From positions 124,001 through 188,000 of the forward strand of contig NZ_PDOC01000008.1 in the NCBI RefSeq assembly GCF_002760655.1: a DNA stretch of 64,000 bases. The letters run 5' to 3'. Below are positions 19,290-30,628 of the stretch, one piece after another. Under the pieces are notes generated by a model. The model was given only the letters and a program-made list of their open reading frames with translations. It made no database searches and was not told where the DNA came from. A program made the translations under genes and the position numbers. The DNA comes from Massilia eurypsychrophila (GTDB taxonomy: Bacteria > Pseudomonadota > Gammaproteobacteria > Burkholderiales > Burkholderiaceae_D). Every line of letters begins with the position of its first letter. Position 1 is the first letter of the stretch.

Positions 19290-19998
19290 GGTGACCGGCG
19301 CGCATTTGTCGTTCTTGTTCAACGCGGTCGTAACGGCGCTGGCGTTCGCTGGCCTGGCCGGCGCCGCCGGCGCGCAGGCGCCAGTTGTGGCAGCAACCAG
19401 GCCGCACGTCCAGAATGCCGCGGAAAAGCCGCTGTGGAGCACGCTGACGCGCACGCAGCAGATCGCGCTCGAGCCGCTGGCCGGCGAGTGGGATCGCATG
19501 GATGCGATGCGCAAGCAGAAATGGCTCGAGATCGCCAACCGCTATTCGTCGATGAAGCCCGACGAGCAGGTGCGGGTGCACGAACGCATGCGCGACTGGC
19601 TCAAATTGACGCCGGAAGAGCGCCGCGTGGTCCGTGAAAACTACACGCGCACCAAGAAAATCGACCCAGGCCATAAATCCGAGGAATGGGAAAAGTACCA
19701 GCAGTTGCCGGAAGAGCAAAAGAAGAAGCTTGCCGCCGATGCCGCCGCACGCGGCAAGAAGCAAGTGGCCAACCTGCCGTCGGCCGCGCAATCGAGCGTC
19801 AAGACGGTCGAGCCCCTCAAGCGCACGCCGCCGCGGGTGGCAGCCTGCCCTGCCGGCACCGTGAAAAATGCCGCGGCGCCGACGCCGGCCTGCGTGATGG
19901 TGCCTGCCGCCGCGCCCGCCGCCGTCGCTCCCGTTGTTCCTACTACAGTCACGCCAACACCGGTCGCCCCGGCAGCTCCCGTCCCAAATGCAAAATAG
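19252..19998 (+). CDS. DUF3106 secreted protein
   Basis: A 248-residue protein with an N-terminal signal sequence (LFNAVVTALAFAGLAGAAGA), then the DUF3106 core: WSTLTRTQQIALEPLAGEWD near residues 62-81 and repeated Trp-spaced units such as KQKWLEIANRY and MRDWLKLTPEERRVVRENY, and a Pro/Ala-rich tail. The ATG overlaps the end of the DUF3619 gene by 38 bp. A GTG at 19291, one base after that gene's stop, would also give a good signal peptide and may be the real start. Function unknown. Confidence 0.8.
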   Translation: MVLMPTWRSAVNKVTGAHLSFLFNAVVTALAFAGLAGAAGAQAPVVAATRPHVQNAAEKPLWSTLTRTQQIALEPLAGEWDRMDAMRKQKWLEIANRYSSMKPDEQVRVHERMRDWLKLTPEERRVVRENYTRTKKIDPGHKSEEWEKYQQLPEEQKKKLAADAAARGKKQVANLPSAAQSSVKTVEPLKRTPPRVAACPAGTVKNAAAPTPACVMVPAAAPAAVAPVVPTTVTPTPVAPAAPVPNAK

Positions 19999-20518
19999 TA
20001 AGTCTGTGATCGCAACGCCCACCGTCAAACGCCGCCTGATCAGCATGGTTTATGAAGCCTTCCTGTTCATCTCGGTCGAGGCGCTGGCAATGTTCCTCTA
20101 CCTGTTTCTCACCCAGAACCTGCATTCGCCGCTGATTGAACACGGCCGCAACGCCGTATTCTTCCTCGTCGGCGCCTTGTATTTCATTCATGCCTGGGGC
20201 GGCAGCGGGCATACGCTGGCGATGAAGACGTGGCGGATCAAGGTCGTCAAGCTGGGCTGCAAGACGGTGCCGCACCGCGCCGCCGCCGTGCGCTACCTGA
20301 TGGCGTGGGGCTGGTTCCTGCCGGCGATCGTGGCGTGCTATGCGTTTGGATGGAGAAGCGCCGGCCAGGTCAGCGCCGCGGTGGCGGTGGGGATTGCGGC
20401 GTGGGCGGCGACCGCGCTGCTCGACAAGGACAGGCAGTTCCTGCATGACCGGATTGCCGGCACGCGGTTGATATCGCTGCCGAAGCCGGAGAAGAAGGTT
20501 AAAGCGGCTAAAGTTTGA
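19988..20518 (+). CDS. RDD-family membrane protein
   Basis: A 176-residue protein with three or four membrane helices (about residues 20-42, 52-72, 105-125 and 128-145). The RDD pattern is visible: an Arg in the first helix region (VKRRLISMVYEAF) and the D-x-x-R-Q-F-L-H-D-R-I-A-G-T near 150-163. RDD proteins are poorly characterised, some linked to transport. The start at 19988 overlaps the end of the DUF3106 gene by 11 bp, so it belongs to the same transcript. Confidence 0.82.
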   Translation: MQNSKSVIATPTVKRRLISMVYEAFLFISVEALAMFLYLFLTQNLHSPLIEHGRNAVFFLVGALYFIHAWGGSGHTLAMKTWRIKVVKLGCKTVPHRAAAVRYLMAWGWFLPAIVACYAFGWRSAGQVSAAVAVGIAAWAATALLDKDRQFLHDRIAGTRLISLPKPEKKVKAAKV

Positions 20519-20549
20519 GTCGTCACTACCATGCCTGCAAAGACACGCG

Positions 20550-20801
20550 ATGATCGAATGTAACCGCACGATGGAACAGGCGAAGCGCGACTTCGCGGCC
20601 GGCCGGCTGACCGGCGCCATGCTGATCCGCGTGCCGATGACCGCGTCCGACTGGGCCATCCGCCTGTCCGGCGTCAAGGGCGACGCCGGCATGCTGCTCG
20701 ACGTGCAAACGCTCGAACCCCACTGCTTCGCCAGCGTCGACAAAGCCGTCACGGCGCTCGACCAGATCGGCTTCTCGTTCTCGCAGCTGAAGGTAGCCTA
20801 G
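20550..20801 (+). CDS. Small conserved-looking protein of unknown function
   Basis: An 83-residue soluble protein. Its composition is balanced (MTASDWAIRLSGVKGDAGML, then LDVQTLEPHCFASVDKAVTALDQIGF), with an alternating beta-alpha pattern, unlike the GC-rich shadow frames nearby. It begins 31 bp after the RDD gene on the same strand and its stop overlaps the end of the convergent pseudouridine-synthase-like gene. I do not recognise a named family. Confidence 0.6.
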   Translation: MIECNRTMEQAKRDFAAGRLTGAMLIRVPMTASDWAIRLSGVKGDAGMLLDVQTLEPHCFASVDKAVTALDQIGFSFSQLKVA

Positions 20802-21521
20802 AAGCGCTCGTACTCGTGCAGGTAGCGCCACTGCCCCACCGGCAGGCTGGCCATCGGCACGCGGCCGACGCGAATGCGCTTGGTCGACACCGGCGTCAGC
20901 CCCACCATCCGCAGCATGTGCACCAGCTGCCCCGGCTTCGGGTTCTTGACCGCGAAACGCAGGCGTGTTTCGTTCTGCCAGCTGACCTTCATCGGCGGGA
21001 TCTCCTTGCCGTTGAACGGCAGGCCATGATTGAGCAGCGCCAGGCCGCCTTCGCGGATCGTGCCGGCCACTTCGATGATGAACTCCTGCTCGACCCGCTG
21101 GCCTTCGTCGACCAGCTTGCGGGCAACGCGGAAGTCCTGCGTGTAGACCAGCAGCCCGCTCGCCTTGGTCTCCAGCGGCGAGGCCAGCGTGAGGTTCGAC
21201 AGGTGGCGCTTGAGGAAGCGCTGGTTGCCGTGATCGGGCAGCACCAGCGTCTCCTGCGTCAGGCAGCTGGTGGCAGCCTCGCCGTCGATGTCGAAGCCGG
21301 CGTTCAAGCCGGCCGGCTTGTGCAGCAGGATCGTCACCGGCGCCAGGTCGACCAGCGTGGCGTCGGGATGGAGCGTCACTTCCTGGTCGTCGGCCACGCG
21401 GGCGCCGGCCTCCTCGACCCCCTGGCCGTCGACGCTGACCCAGCCGCCGGCGATGTACTTGTCGGCCTCGGCGCGCGAGCATGGCATCATTTCGGCCACG
21501 CGCTTGGCGAGCCGGATGGTG

Positions 21522-21532
<11 letters not shown>
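20798..21532 (-). CDS. RsuA/RluF-like pseudouridine synthase homologue with altered catalytic residue
   Basis: A 244-residue protein with an N-terminal S4 RNA-binding domain (about residues 5-50) and the RsuA/RluB/RluF pseudouridine synthase fold: LLHKPAGLNAG near 69-79 and GQLVHMLRMVGLTPVSTKRI then RVGRVPMASLPVGQWRYL at the C-terminus. In the motif L-D-x-x-T-x-G-L-L, where the Asp attacks uridine, this protein reads PLETKASGLLVYTQD with Glu at about residue 121. It may be an inactive or altered RNA-binding homologue. It overlaps ltaE by 11 bp and is the last gene of the long isc-led run. Confidence 0.8.
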
Positions 21533-22546
<1,014 letters not shown>

Positions 22547-22550
<4 letters not shown>

Positions 22551-23434
22551 GATTGTGCGGTGCTTAATTGTTCAGTGTAGAAGCGCTGGCCCATTTCTTC
22601 GAGGCCCAGCGTGGTCAGTACTTCCTGCAGCCGCTCGCTCGGGCGCTTGCGCGGCAGGTTCTTGTAGCTGGCGATGATCAGCTCATTTTTCATCGAGTGC
22701 TCCCAGCCTACCAGCTCGGTGACGTTGACCTGGTAGCCGTGCGCTTCCAACTGCAGGCAGCGCAGCACGTTGGTGACCTGGCTGCCGAATTCGCGCGTGT
22801 GCAGCGGGTGGCGCCAGATCTCGGTCAGCGCGCTCTTACCCAGGTCCTTGCCCTTGTTCTTCTTCAGGACAGTGGCCACTTCGGCCTGGCAGCAAGGCAC
22901 CAGCACCATGAACTTGGCCTTCTTCTTCAGCGCGAAATCGATGGCGTCGTCGGTGGCGGTGTTGCAGGCGTGGAGCGCGGTGACGATGTCGATTTGCGCC
23001 GGCAGCTTGTTCGACGTGGTCGATTCGGCCACCGACAGCGGTAAGAACGACATGCCGGGGAACTCGAGGCGCTTGGCCAGCTCGGTCGACTTCTGCACGA
23101 GTTCCTCGCGCGTTTCGATGCCGTAGATGTGCGAGCCGTCGTCCTTGTTCTTGAAGAACAGGTCGTACAGGATGAAGCCGAGGTAGGACTTGCCGGCGCC
23201 GTGGTCGACCAGCGAAATGGCCGGATGGTCCTGCTGGATTTCGTTCAGCAGCGGCTCAATGAACTGCACCAGGTGGTACACCTGCTTGAGTTTGCGGCGG
23301 CTGTCCTGATTGAGCTTGCCGTCGCGCGTGAGAATGTGCAGTTCCTGCAGCAGCGCGACCGACTGGCCGGGGCGGATTTCAGGGGCGAGCTCCCGGGGTG
23401 CGGCAACCTTGCCGCCGGCGTCAGCGCGCTTCAT
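22547..23434 (-). CDS. Class I SAM-dependent methyltransferase (Methyltransf_32-like)
   Basis: A 295-residue protein. The SAM-binding motif I is LVDHGAGKSYLGFILYDL near residues 76-93. The motifs ALHACNTATDDAI (near 155) and VLVPCCQAEV (near 181) are those of the METTL25/RRNAD1-type domain, in which HxCxxL and CCxxK-like patterns recur. The substrate is unknown; an RNA or protein target is possible. The ATG at 23434 overlaps the iscX end by 14 bp; an upstream extension of the frame lies inside iscX and looks random. Confidence 0.82.
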
Positions 23435-23615
23435 CGATCCACGCTGCCTGGATCGCTTCCAGTACCTTTTCGCCGCCGCGGGTGCGGTCGTCGTTGAAGC
23501 CGTCAAGCGCGACGACCCAGTTGTGCAGGTCGACGAAGCGCACCGCGGCCGGGTCGGCGTCAGGGAATTTTTCGTACAGGGCTTCGGCAATGGCCGTAAT
23601 GTCGCTCCACTTCAT
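23421..23615 (-). CDS. iscX: IscX (YfhJ), Fe-S assembly accessory protein
   Basis: A 64-residue acidic protein that binds IscS and iron and tunes cluster assembly. It matches the family over its whole length: MKWSDITAIAEALYEKFPDA, the invariant RFVDLHNWVVAL near residues 26-37, and GGEKVLEAIQAAWIDE at the C-terminus. It starts 11 bp after the fdx stop and its end overlaps the methyltransferase start. Confidence 0.96.
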   Translation of the reverse strand: MKWSDITAIAEALYEKFPDADPAAVRFVDLHNWVVALDGFNDDRTRGGEKVLEAIQAAWIDEAR

Positions 23616-23626
23616 GACTTTCCCGT

Positions 23627-23968
23627 TCAATGATTTTTTTCGGCGGCGTGGTTGATCGTGTACTTCGGAATCTCCACCACCAGGTCGGTGTCGTCGACGA
23701 TCGCCTGGCACGACAGGCGCGACACCGCTTCCAGGCCCCACGCCTTGTCGAGCATGTCTTCTTCTTTTTCTTCCGGCTCGTTGAGGCTGTCGTAACCTTC
23801 GCGCACCAGCACGTGGCAGGTGGTGCAGGCGCACACGCGGTCGCATGCGTGTTCGATGTCGATGTCGTTGTCGAGCATGACGTCGCAGACGGATTTGCCT
23901 TTCGGCGCCTCCAGCACAGCGCCTTCAGGACAGAACACGGGATGGGGCAGGATGACAATTTGCGGCAC
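23627..23968 (-). CDS. fdx: ISC-type [2Fe-2S] ferredoxin
   Basis: A 113-residue adrenodoxin-like ferredoxin that delivers electrons to the ISC machinery. Cluster ligands are in IEHACDRVCACTTCHVLV near residues 38-55 and in the distal SRLSCQAI near 82. An acidic loop (EPEEKEEDMLD) fits docking to IscS. It lies between hscA and iscX with short gaps. Confidence 0.97.
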   Translation of the reverse strand: MPQIVILPHPVFCPEGAVLEAPKGKSVCDVMLDNDIDIEHACDRVCACTTCHVLVREGYDSLNEPEEKEEDMLDKAWGLEAVSRLSCQAIVDDTDLVVEIPKYTINHAAEKNH

Positions 23969-23995
23969 TGGGATTACCTCTTCAATTTTGTAAGT

Positions 23996-25885
<1,890 letters not shown>

Positions 25886-25934
25886 GGTTGTTTGATCTGT
25901 CTTGTTTTTATTTGGTGGTGCGGCGGCCAGGTCT

Positions 25935-25962
25935 GGGGTCTGACCCGATGGGGTCAGACCCC
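25935..25962. repeat. GGGGTCAGACCCC palindromes between hscB and hscA
   Basis: GGGGTCTGACCC (25935-25946), a 3-base spacer, then GGGGTCAGACCCC (25950-25962): two palindromic units that can also pair with each other. The same core occurs at 55241-55327, and a longer relative at 37818-37926. It lies in the 88-bp hscB-hscA gap, the widest in the isc genes. It resembles a REP/REPIN-type dispersed element. Confidence 0.75.
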
Positions 25963-25973
25963 GGTTGTTCACC

Positions 25974-26489
25974 TCAAGCCTCGGCGGCCTCGAAGGCGTG
26001 GTGGACTTCTTCACCGAATTTGTCGAGGAACATCAAGGCGCGCACGCCCTGCGCCGCCGCTTCAAAGTCGCCGGCGTCGAGCTCCCGTCCCACCTGCTCG
26101 AGCCGCGACTTGCGCTCGCCCTTGACCTGCTCGTCGAGCGCTTCGAGCGCGGCGACGTCCTTGTCGGCCCTTGCCTCGCCGAGCGCCTCGCGCCATTCCA
26201 TCTGCTGCATCAGGAAGTCCATCGGCATGGCCGTGTTCGATTCCGTCTGCAAATCCACGCCATTCAGCTCGCACAGGTAGCGCGCGCGCTTCTGCGGATT
26301 TTTCAGCGTCTGGTAGGCCTCGTTGGCGCGCGTCGCCCATTGCATCGCGACACGCTTTTCAGCGTCGGTTGCGTTGACGAAACGGTCGGGGTGCACCTGC
26401 CCCTGCACGTCGCGATAGGCCGCGTCGAGCGCGGCCGGGTCGATCGTGTAGCGGGCCGGCAGCTGGAACAGGTCGAAGTGATTCTGCAT
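25974..26489 (-). CDS. hscB: Fe-S assembly co-chaperone HscB (J-protein)
   Basis: A 171-residue J-domain protein that brings IscU to HscA. The J domain covers about residues 1-75 with the invariant HPD in [10 protein letters not shown] near 32-41. The C-terminal helical domain binds IscU and includes [18 protein letters not shown] near residues 92-109. It starts 3 bp after the iscA stop. Confidence 0.96.
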   Translation of the reverse strand: MQNHFDLFQLPARYTIDPAALDAAYRDVQGQVHPDRFVNATDAEKRVAMQWATRANEAYQTLKNPQKRARYLCELNGVDLQTESNTAMPMDFLMQQMEWREALGEARADKDVAALEALDEQVKGERKSRLEQVGRELDAGDFEAAAQGVRALMFLDKFGEEVHHAFEAAEA

Positions 26490-26492
26490 GAG

Positions 26493-26816
26493 CTAGATGC
26501 GGAAGCTTTCTCCACAACCGCACTCATCCTTGACGTGCGGATTGTTGAAGCGGAAGCCCTCGTTGAGGCCTTCGCGCGTGAAGTCGAGCTCGGTACCGTC
26601 GATGTACGGCAGGCTTTTCGGATCAACGAAGACCTTGACGCCGTGCGACTCGAAGATCTGGTCTTCGGCGGCGGCCTCGTCGACATACTCGAGCTTGTAG
26701 GCAAGCCCGGAGCAGCCCGTCGTGCGCACCCCAAAACGCAAGCCGACACCCTTGCCGCGACGTTCGATGTAGCGGTTGATGTGCTTGGCTGCTTTTTCGG
26801 TCAGTGTGATTGCCAT
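26493..26816 (-). CDS. iscA: A-type Fe-S carrier IscA
   Basis: A 107-residue A-type carrier or scaffold. The three conserved cysteines are in [11 protein letters not shown] near residue 35 and in DECGCGESF near the C-terminus (C99 and C101 approximately). It lies between iscU and hscB. Confidence 0.97.
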   Translation of the reverse strand: MAITLTEKAAKHINRYIERRGKGVGLRFGVRTTGCSGLAYKLEYVDEAAAEDQIFESHGVKVFVDPKSLPYIDGTELDFTREGLNEGFRFNNPHVKDECGCGESFRI

Positions 26817-26834
26817 GTGGTTCTCCGCAAACTT

Positions 26835-27224
26835 TTAAGCGGCCGCCGGATGCTTGGTCTTGTAGTCCAGCACGGCTGCCTTGATGGCGTCTTCGGCCAG
26901 GATCGAGCAGTGAATCTTGACCGGCGGCAGCGCCAGCTCTTCCGCGATCTGGGTGTTCTTGATCGACAGCGCCTGGTCGAGCGTCTTGCCCTTGACCCAT
27001 TCGGTCACCAGCGAACTCGACGCGATGGCCGAACCGCAGCCGTAGGTCTTGAATTTTGCGTCTTCGATCAGGCCATCGGCGCCGACCTTGATCTGCAGTT
27101 TCATGACGTCGCCGCAGGCCGGCGCGCCGACCATGCCGGTGCCGATCGTCTCGTCGCCCTTGTCGAAGGCGCCGACGTTACGCGGGTTTTCGTAATGGTC
27201 CAACACTTTGTCCGAATATGCCAT
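26835..27224 (-). CDS. iscU: Fe-S cluster scaffold IscU
   Basis: A 129-residue scaffold on which [2Fe-2S] clusters are built. It contains the three cysteine ligands in GAPACGDVMKL (near residue 37), TYGCGSAIASSS (near 63) and HCSILAEDA (near 106), and the HscA recognition motif LPPVK near 99-103. The start MAYSDKVLDHYENPRNVG is canonical. Confidence 0.98.
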   Translation of the reverse strand: MAYSDKVLDHYENPRNVGAFDKGDETIGTGMVGAPACGDVMKLQIKVGADGLIEDAKFKTYGCGSAIASSSLVTEWVKGKTLDQALSIKNTQIAEELALPPVKIHCSILAEDAIKAAVLDYKTKHPAAA

Positions 27225-27245
27225 GGTGATACTCCTTGAAAACGA

Positions 27246-28502
27246 TTAGTGGGCTGCCCATTGGATCGACGCGATGTCGATGCCGTCTTTGAACATATCC
27301 CACAGGGGCGACAGTTCGCGTAATTTGTGAACCTTCGATTTCAGCAGGTCAACCGCGAAATCGATGTCGGCTTCGGTCGTGAAGCGGCCGATGGTAAAGC
27401 GGATCGAGCTGTGCGCCAGTTCGTCGCTGCGGCCCAAGGCGCGCAGCACGTAGGACGGCTCCAGGCTGGCCGAGGTGCAGGCCGAACCGGACGACACCGC
27501 CAGGCCCTTGATCGCCATGATCAAGGATTCGCCTTCGACGTAGTTGAAACTGACGTTCAGGTTGTGCGGCACGCGGTGCTCCATGTCGCCGTTGATGTAG
27601 GTCTCTTCGATTTCCTGCAGGCCTTTGGCGAGGCGGTCGCGCAGCGCCTTGACGCGGACGATTTCGCTGTCCATCTCTTCGCGTGCGATGCGGAATGCTT
27701 CGCCCATGCCGACGATCTGGTGGGTCGGCAAGGTGCCCGAGCGCAGGCCGCGCTCGTGGCCGCCGCCGTGCATCTGCGCTTCGAGGCGCACGCGCGGCTT
27801 GCGGCGAACGTACAAGGCGCCGATGCCTTTCGGGCCGTAGGTCTTGTGCGCGGTGAAGGTCATCAGGTCGACCTTGCTGTTGGCCAGGTCGATGACGACC
27901 TTGCCGGTTGCCTGGGCGGCGTCGCAATGGAAGATGATGCCCTTCGAGCGGCACAGCGCGGCAAGTTCTTCGACCGGCTGGATGACGCCGATCTCGTTGT
28001 TGACGAGCATGACCGACACCAGGATCGTGTCTGGCTGGATGGCGTCGTTGAGCTGCTCGACCGTGATCAAGCCATTGTCTTGCGGTTCGAGGTAGGTCGC
28101 GGTGAAGCCGACGCGCTCGAGTTCGCGGACCGTGTCGAGCACGGCCTTGTGTTCGGTCTTGACGGTGATGATGTGCTTGCCCTTGGTCTTGTAGAACTGG
28201 GCAGCGCCCTTCAGCGCGAGGTTGTTGCTTTCGGTGGCGCCCGACGTCCAGATGATTTCACGCGGGTCGGCGCCGACCAGCTTGGCCACTTCGGCGCGCG
28301 CTTCTTCGACGGCCGCTTCAGCCGTCCAGCCGTACATGTGGCTGCGCGAGGCGGGATTGCCGAACTGCTCGCGCAGGTACGGAATCATCTTGTCGGCGAC
28401 GCGCGGGTCGATCGGCGTGGTCGCCGAATAATCCATGTAAATCGGAAAATGCGGGGCGGTCACGAAAGTGTGCTCGAGGTTCTTGTCCAAAGGCGCGTTC
28501 AT
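27246..28502 (-). CDS. iscS: Cysteine desulfurase IscS
   Basis: PLP enzyme that removes sulfur from cysteine for Fe-S clusters and tRNA thiolation. The 418-residue product has the PLP lysine in [20 protein letters not shown] near residue 220 and the persulfide cysteine in [20 protein letters not shown] near 342. The C-terminal tail binds IscU. The ATG at 28502 has GGAG 8 nt upstream; a TTG one codon earlier is a less likely start. It follows iscR by 19 bp. Confidence 0.98.
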   Translation of the reverse strand: MNAPLDKNLEHTFVTAPHFPIYMDYSATTPIDPRVADKMIPYLREQFGNPASRSHMYGWTAEAAVEEARAEVAKLVGADPREIIWTSGATESNNLALKGAAQFYKTKGKHIITVKTEHKAVLDTVRELERVGFTATYLEPQDNGLITVEQLNDAIQPDTILVSVMLVNNEIGVIQPVEELAALCRSKGIIFHCDAAQATGKVVIDLANSKVDLMTFTAHKTYGPKGIGALYVRRKPRVRLEAQMHGGGHERGLRSGTLPTHQIVGMGEAFRIAREEMDSEIVRVKALRDRLAKGLQEIEETYINGDMEHRVPHNLNVSFNYVEGESLIMAIKGLAVSSGSACTSASLEPSYVLRALGRSDELAHSSIRFTIGRFTTEADIDFAVDLLKSKVHKLRELSPLWDMFKDGIDIASIQWAAH

Positions 28503-28521
28503 CAAATCACTCCAATATGCT

Positions 28522-29004
28522 TTAATTTTGTCCGACGGCGGCGTGGTTGCGGTGCATCACGACGACGGCTTGTTCCGAATTCTTTTGCTTCTGCTGATCG
28601 ACCAGGTCTTGCAGGGAGACCGAATCGAGGTAATCGACCATCTTCTCGTTGAGCGTGGCCCACAGCTCGTGCGTCATGCAGCGCGTGCCGGTGGCGGCGT
28701 CGGCGCCGTGGCAATTTTCCTTGCTGCCGCACTGGGTGGCGTCGATCGGCTCGTCGACGGCGATGATGATGTCGGCCACCGTCACCTTGTCGGCCTTGCG
28801 CGCCAGGCTGTAGCCGCCGCCCGGTCCGCGGATCGATTCGACGATCTCGTGGCGGCGCAGCTTGCCAAAGAGCTGCTCGAGGTAAGACAGCGAGATGGCC
28901 TGGCGCTGGCTGATGCCCGACAGCGTGACAGGTCCCTTGCCTTGGCGCAGGGCAAGATCGATCATCGCAGTAACAGCAAAACGGCCTTTAGTGGTCAGAC
29001 GCAT
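28522..29004 (-). CDS. iscR: Fe-S-responsive transcriptional regulator IscR
   Basis: Rrf2-family repressor of the isc operon. The 160-residue protein has an N-terminal winged helix ([20 protein letters not shown]; recognition helix in [19 protein letters not shown]) and the [2Fe-2S] cysteines in the segment [18 protein letters not shown] near residues 92-109. The ATG at 29004 gives the family N-terminus. A type 1 IscR site lies about 77 bp upstream, consistent with autoregulation. Confidence 0.97.
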   Translation of the reverse strand: MRLTTKGRFAVTAMIDLALRQGKGPVTLSGISQRQAISLSYLEQLFGKLRRHEIVESIRGPGGGYSLARKADKVTVADIIIAVDEPIDATQCGSKENCHGADAATGTRCMTHELWATLNEKMVDYLDSVSLQDLVDQQKQKNSEQAVVVMHRNHAAVGQN

Positions 29005-29080
29005 CACAACCCCGGTCAATGTTAGAATATTGCACCCACCCAACTGACCATGTCGTGCTTCGAAAGATTCGATGCCCTGA

Positions 29081-29105
29081 TTAGTTGAACGATTTAGTCA
29101 AGTAT
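29081..29105 (-). promoter_or_regulatory. IscR type 1 operator upstream of iscR
   Basis: On the minus strand the 25 bases begin ATACTTGACTAAATC and end GTTCAACTAA. Compared with the type 1 consensus (ATASYYGACTRWWWYAGTCRRSTAT) I count 22 of 25 matches. The TTGACT inside it could also be the -35 element, so holo-IscR would block RNA polymerase, as in E. coli. Confidence 0.8.
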
Positions 29106-29166
29106 AGCAAATTCCCACCCGCTTGTCTTGGAGCGCCCCATTCCGCCAGGGAGTGCCGGCCGGGGT

Positions 29167-30039
29167 TCAGTGCGCCCGCAACAGCCGCATCGGCCCGAAC
29201 AATTGTTGCATGCCAGCATGCGTGATGAAGGACAGGTTGTAGGGATGTTCGGCGCAGAGCTGTTCGAGGCCGGCGCACTCGGGCAGCTTCTTTAGCTGCT
29301 CGGCGATTTTGCCCCACAGCACCAGCTTGGCGCCGGTACCGGCCAGCGACGCCAGCACCACCTGCAGGAACGGCAGCCAGGCGCGCGCCTCGATGACCGG
29401 CGGCACGTGGGGGCGAAACACCAGCGCCGCGTTCAGCAGCAGGAAGCCGTGGCGCGTCAGGTTTTGCTGCAACTGCGCCAAGGTCTGGATCGAGCCGTTG
29501 CCGCGGGCGTTGGCCGCCACCGGCGCCATCGCCGCGCCGCCGGTGTCGCCGGCGCTGAGCTGGCCGTCGGCCACCAGCAGCATCTTCATGAAGTTGCGCA
29601 GCGACGTGGCGCGGTTGACCGGCTTCGACAAGCCGGCTTCGCTCCACAGGTCGCCGACGGCGCCGTCCATGAAGCACACGCCGGTGGCGCTCTCTGCGCG
29701 CGGATACGGTCCCTCCCCCACCAGTACGTAGCGCACCGCCGGCAGCGGCAGGGCGAAGGCGGCGAACAGGCGCTGCCCGGTGGGAAGGTAATTGTCGGCC
29801 GCAAGGGCCGGCAAGTAGCCGGGGTTGGCTGCGGCGACCGCGGCCAGGCCTTCGAGCAGGATCGGGCGCCAGCTGGCGTCGGCCAGGTCGAGCGCGTCGA
29901 GGATGGTTGGGGGGATGGTGTTGGCAGGCATGTGGGAGCGGCGCGGAAAGAGGCGATTGTAGCGCAGCGGCACATCGGCGATGCGCCCGGATAATGCAGT
30001 TTCAACCATGCGGCTGATTTCTTGAAATAAGTGCATCAT
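29167..30039 (-). CDS. Uracil-DNA glycosylase-like protein with non-canonical motif
   Basis: A 290-residue protein resembling family 1 uracil-DNA glycosylases along its length: VLVGEGPYPRAESATGVCFM (family VxLGQDPYH...GLAFS), ATSLRNFMKMLL (PPSLRNI), GFLLLNAALVFRP (GVLLLN), LVLWGKIAEQLKK (WG..A) and HPYNLSFITHAG in place of HPSPLS. The catalytic Asp of GQDPYH is replaced by Gly (about residue 110) and the first His by Pro, so normal uracil excision is doubtful. GGGGGAG upstream of the ATG at 30039 supports that start; an ATG at 29931 is an alternative. Confidence 0.7.
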   Translation of the reverse strand: MMHLFQEISRMVETALSGRIADVPLRYNRLFPRRSHMPANTIPPTILDALDLADASWRPILLEGLAAVAAANPGYLPALAADNYLPTGQRLFAAFALPLPAVRYVLVGEGPYPRAESATGVCFMDGAVGDLWSEAGLSKPVNRATSLRNFMKMLLVADGQLSAGDTGGAAMAPVAANARGNGSIQTLAQLQQNLTRHGFLLLNAALVFRPHVPPVIEARAWLPFLQVVLASLAGTGAKLVLWGKIAEQLKKLPECAGLEQLCAEHPYNLSFITHAGMQQLFGPMRLLRAH

Positions 30040-30088
30040 TCGGGCTCCCCCTTTGGGGTTCAACCAATTATTCCGTACGGAGGTTCAC

Positions 30089-30520
30089 ATGCAAACGATT
30101 CAAGACGTAATGACCCGCAATGTAAAAAGCATCTCGCCAGAAGACACCGTGCGCCGCGCCGCCGAATTGATGAAGGAACTCGATGTCGGCGCCGTTCCGG
30201 TCGTCGACGGCGCCAAGCTCGTTGGCATGCTGACCGACCGCGACATTACGATCCGCTCCACCGCTGCCGGGCAAGATCCGAGCAAGACCCGCGCCGGCGA
30301 CGTCATGAGCACCGACGTGCGTACCTGCTTCGCCACCCAGACGGTGGAAGAAGTGCTGGCCGAAATGGGCGACGTGCAGATCCGCCGCGTGGTCGTTGTC
30401 GACCAGGCATCGCACTCGCTGGTCGGCATCGTTTCGCTGGGCGACATGGCCACCAAGCACTCCGCCAGCACCGACCAGGCGCTGGGCGAAATCTCGCAGC
30501 CAAGCGACAGCAAGGCTTAA
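30089..30520 (+). CDS. Two-CBS-domain protein
   Basis: A 143-residue stand-alone CBS pair, a module that binds adenine nucleotides and often signals energy state. CBS1 covers about residues 5-65 (VMTRNVKSISPEDTVRRAAE, then VGMLTDRDITIR). CBS2 covers about 75-130 (DVMSTDVRTCFATQTVEEVL, then LVGIVSLGDMATKH). There is no partner domain. The ribosome-binding site CGGAGG is strong. It is divergent from the UDG-like gene. The target is unknown. Confidence 0.9.
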   Translation: MQTIQDVMTRNVKSISPEDTVRRAAELMKELDVGAVPVVDGAKLVGMLTDRDITIRSTAAGQDPSKTRAGDVMSTDVRTCFATQTVEEVLAEMGDVQIRRVVVVDQASHSLVGIVSLGDMATKHSASTDQALGEISQPSDSKA

Positions 30521-30628
30521 TAGCTGGTGGGCCCGCGCCGCATCGCGCGCGCGGGCTCGGCTCGGCGGTCTTTAAGTTTACGCAGGCCCGAAAAAAATCG
30601 TGCTCTGCGTTCGCGAGGATGACTGACG

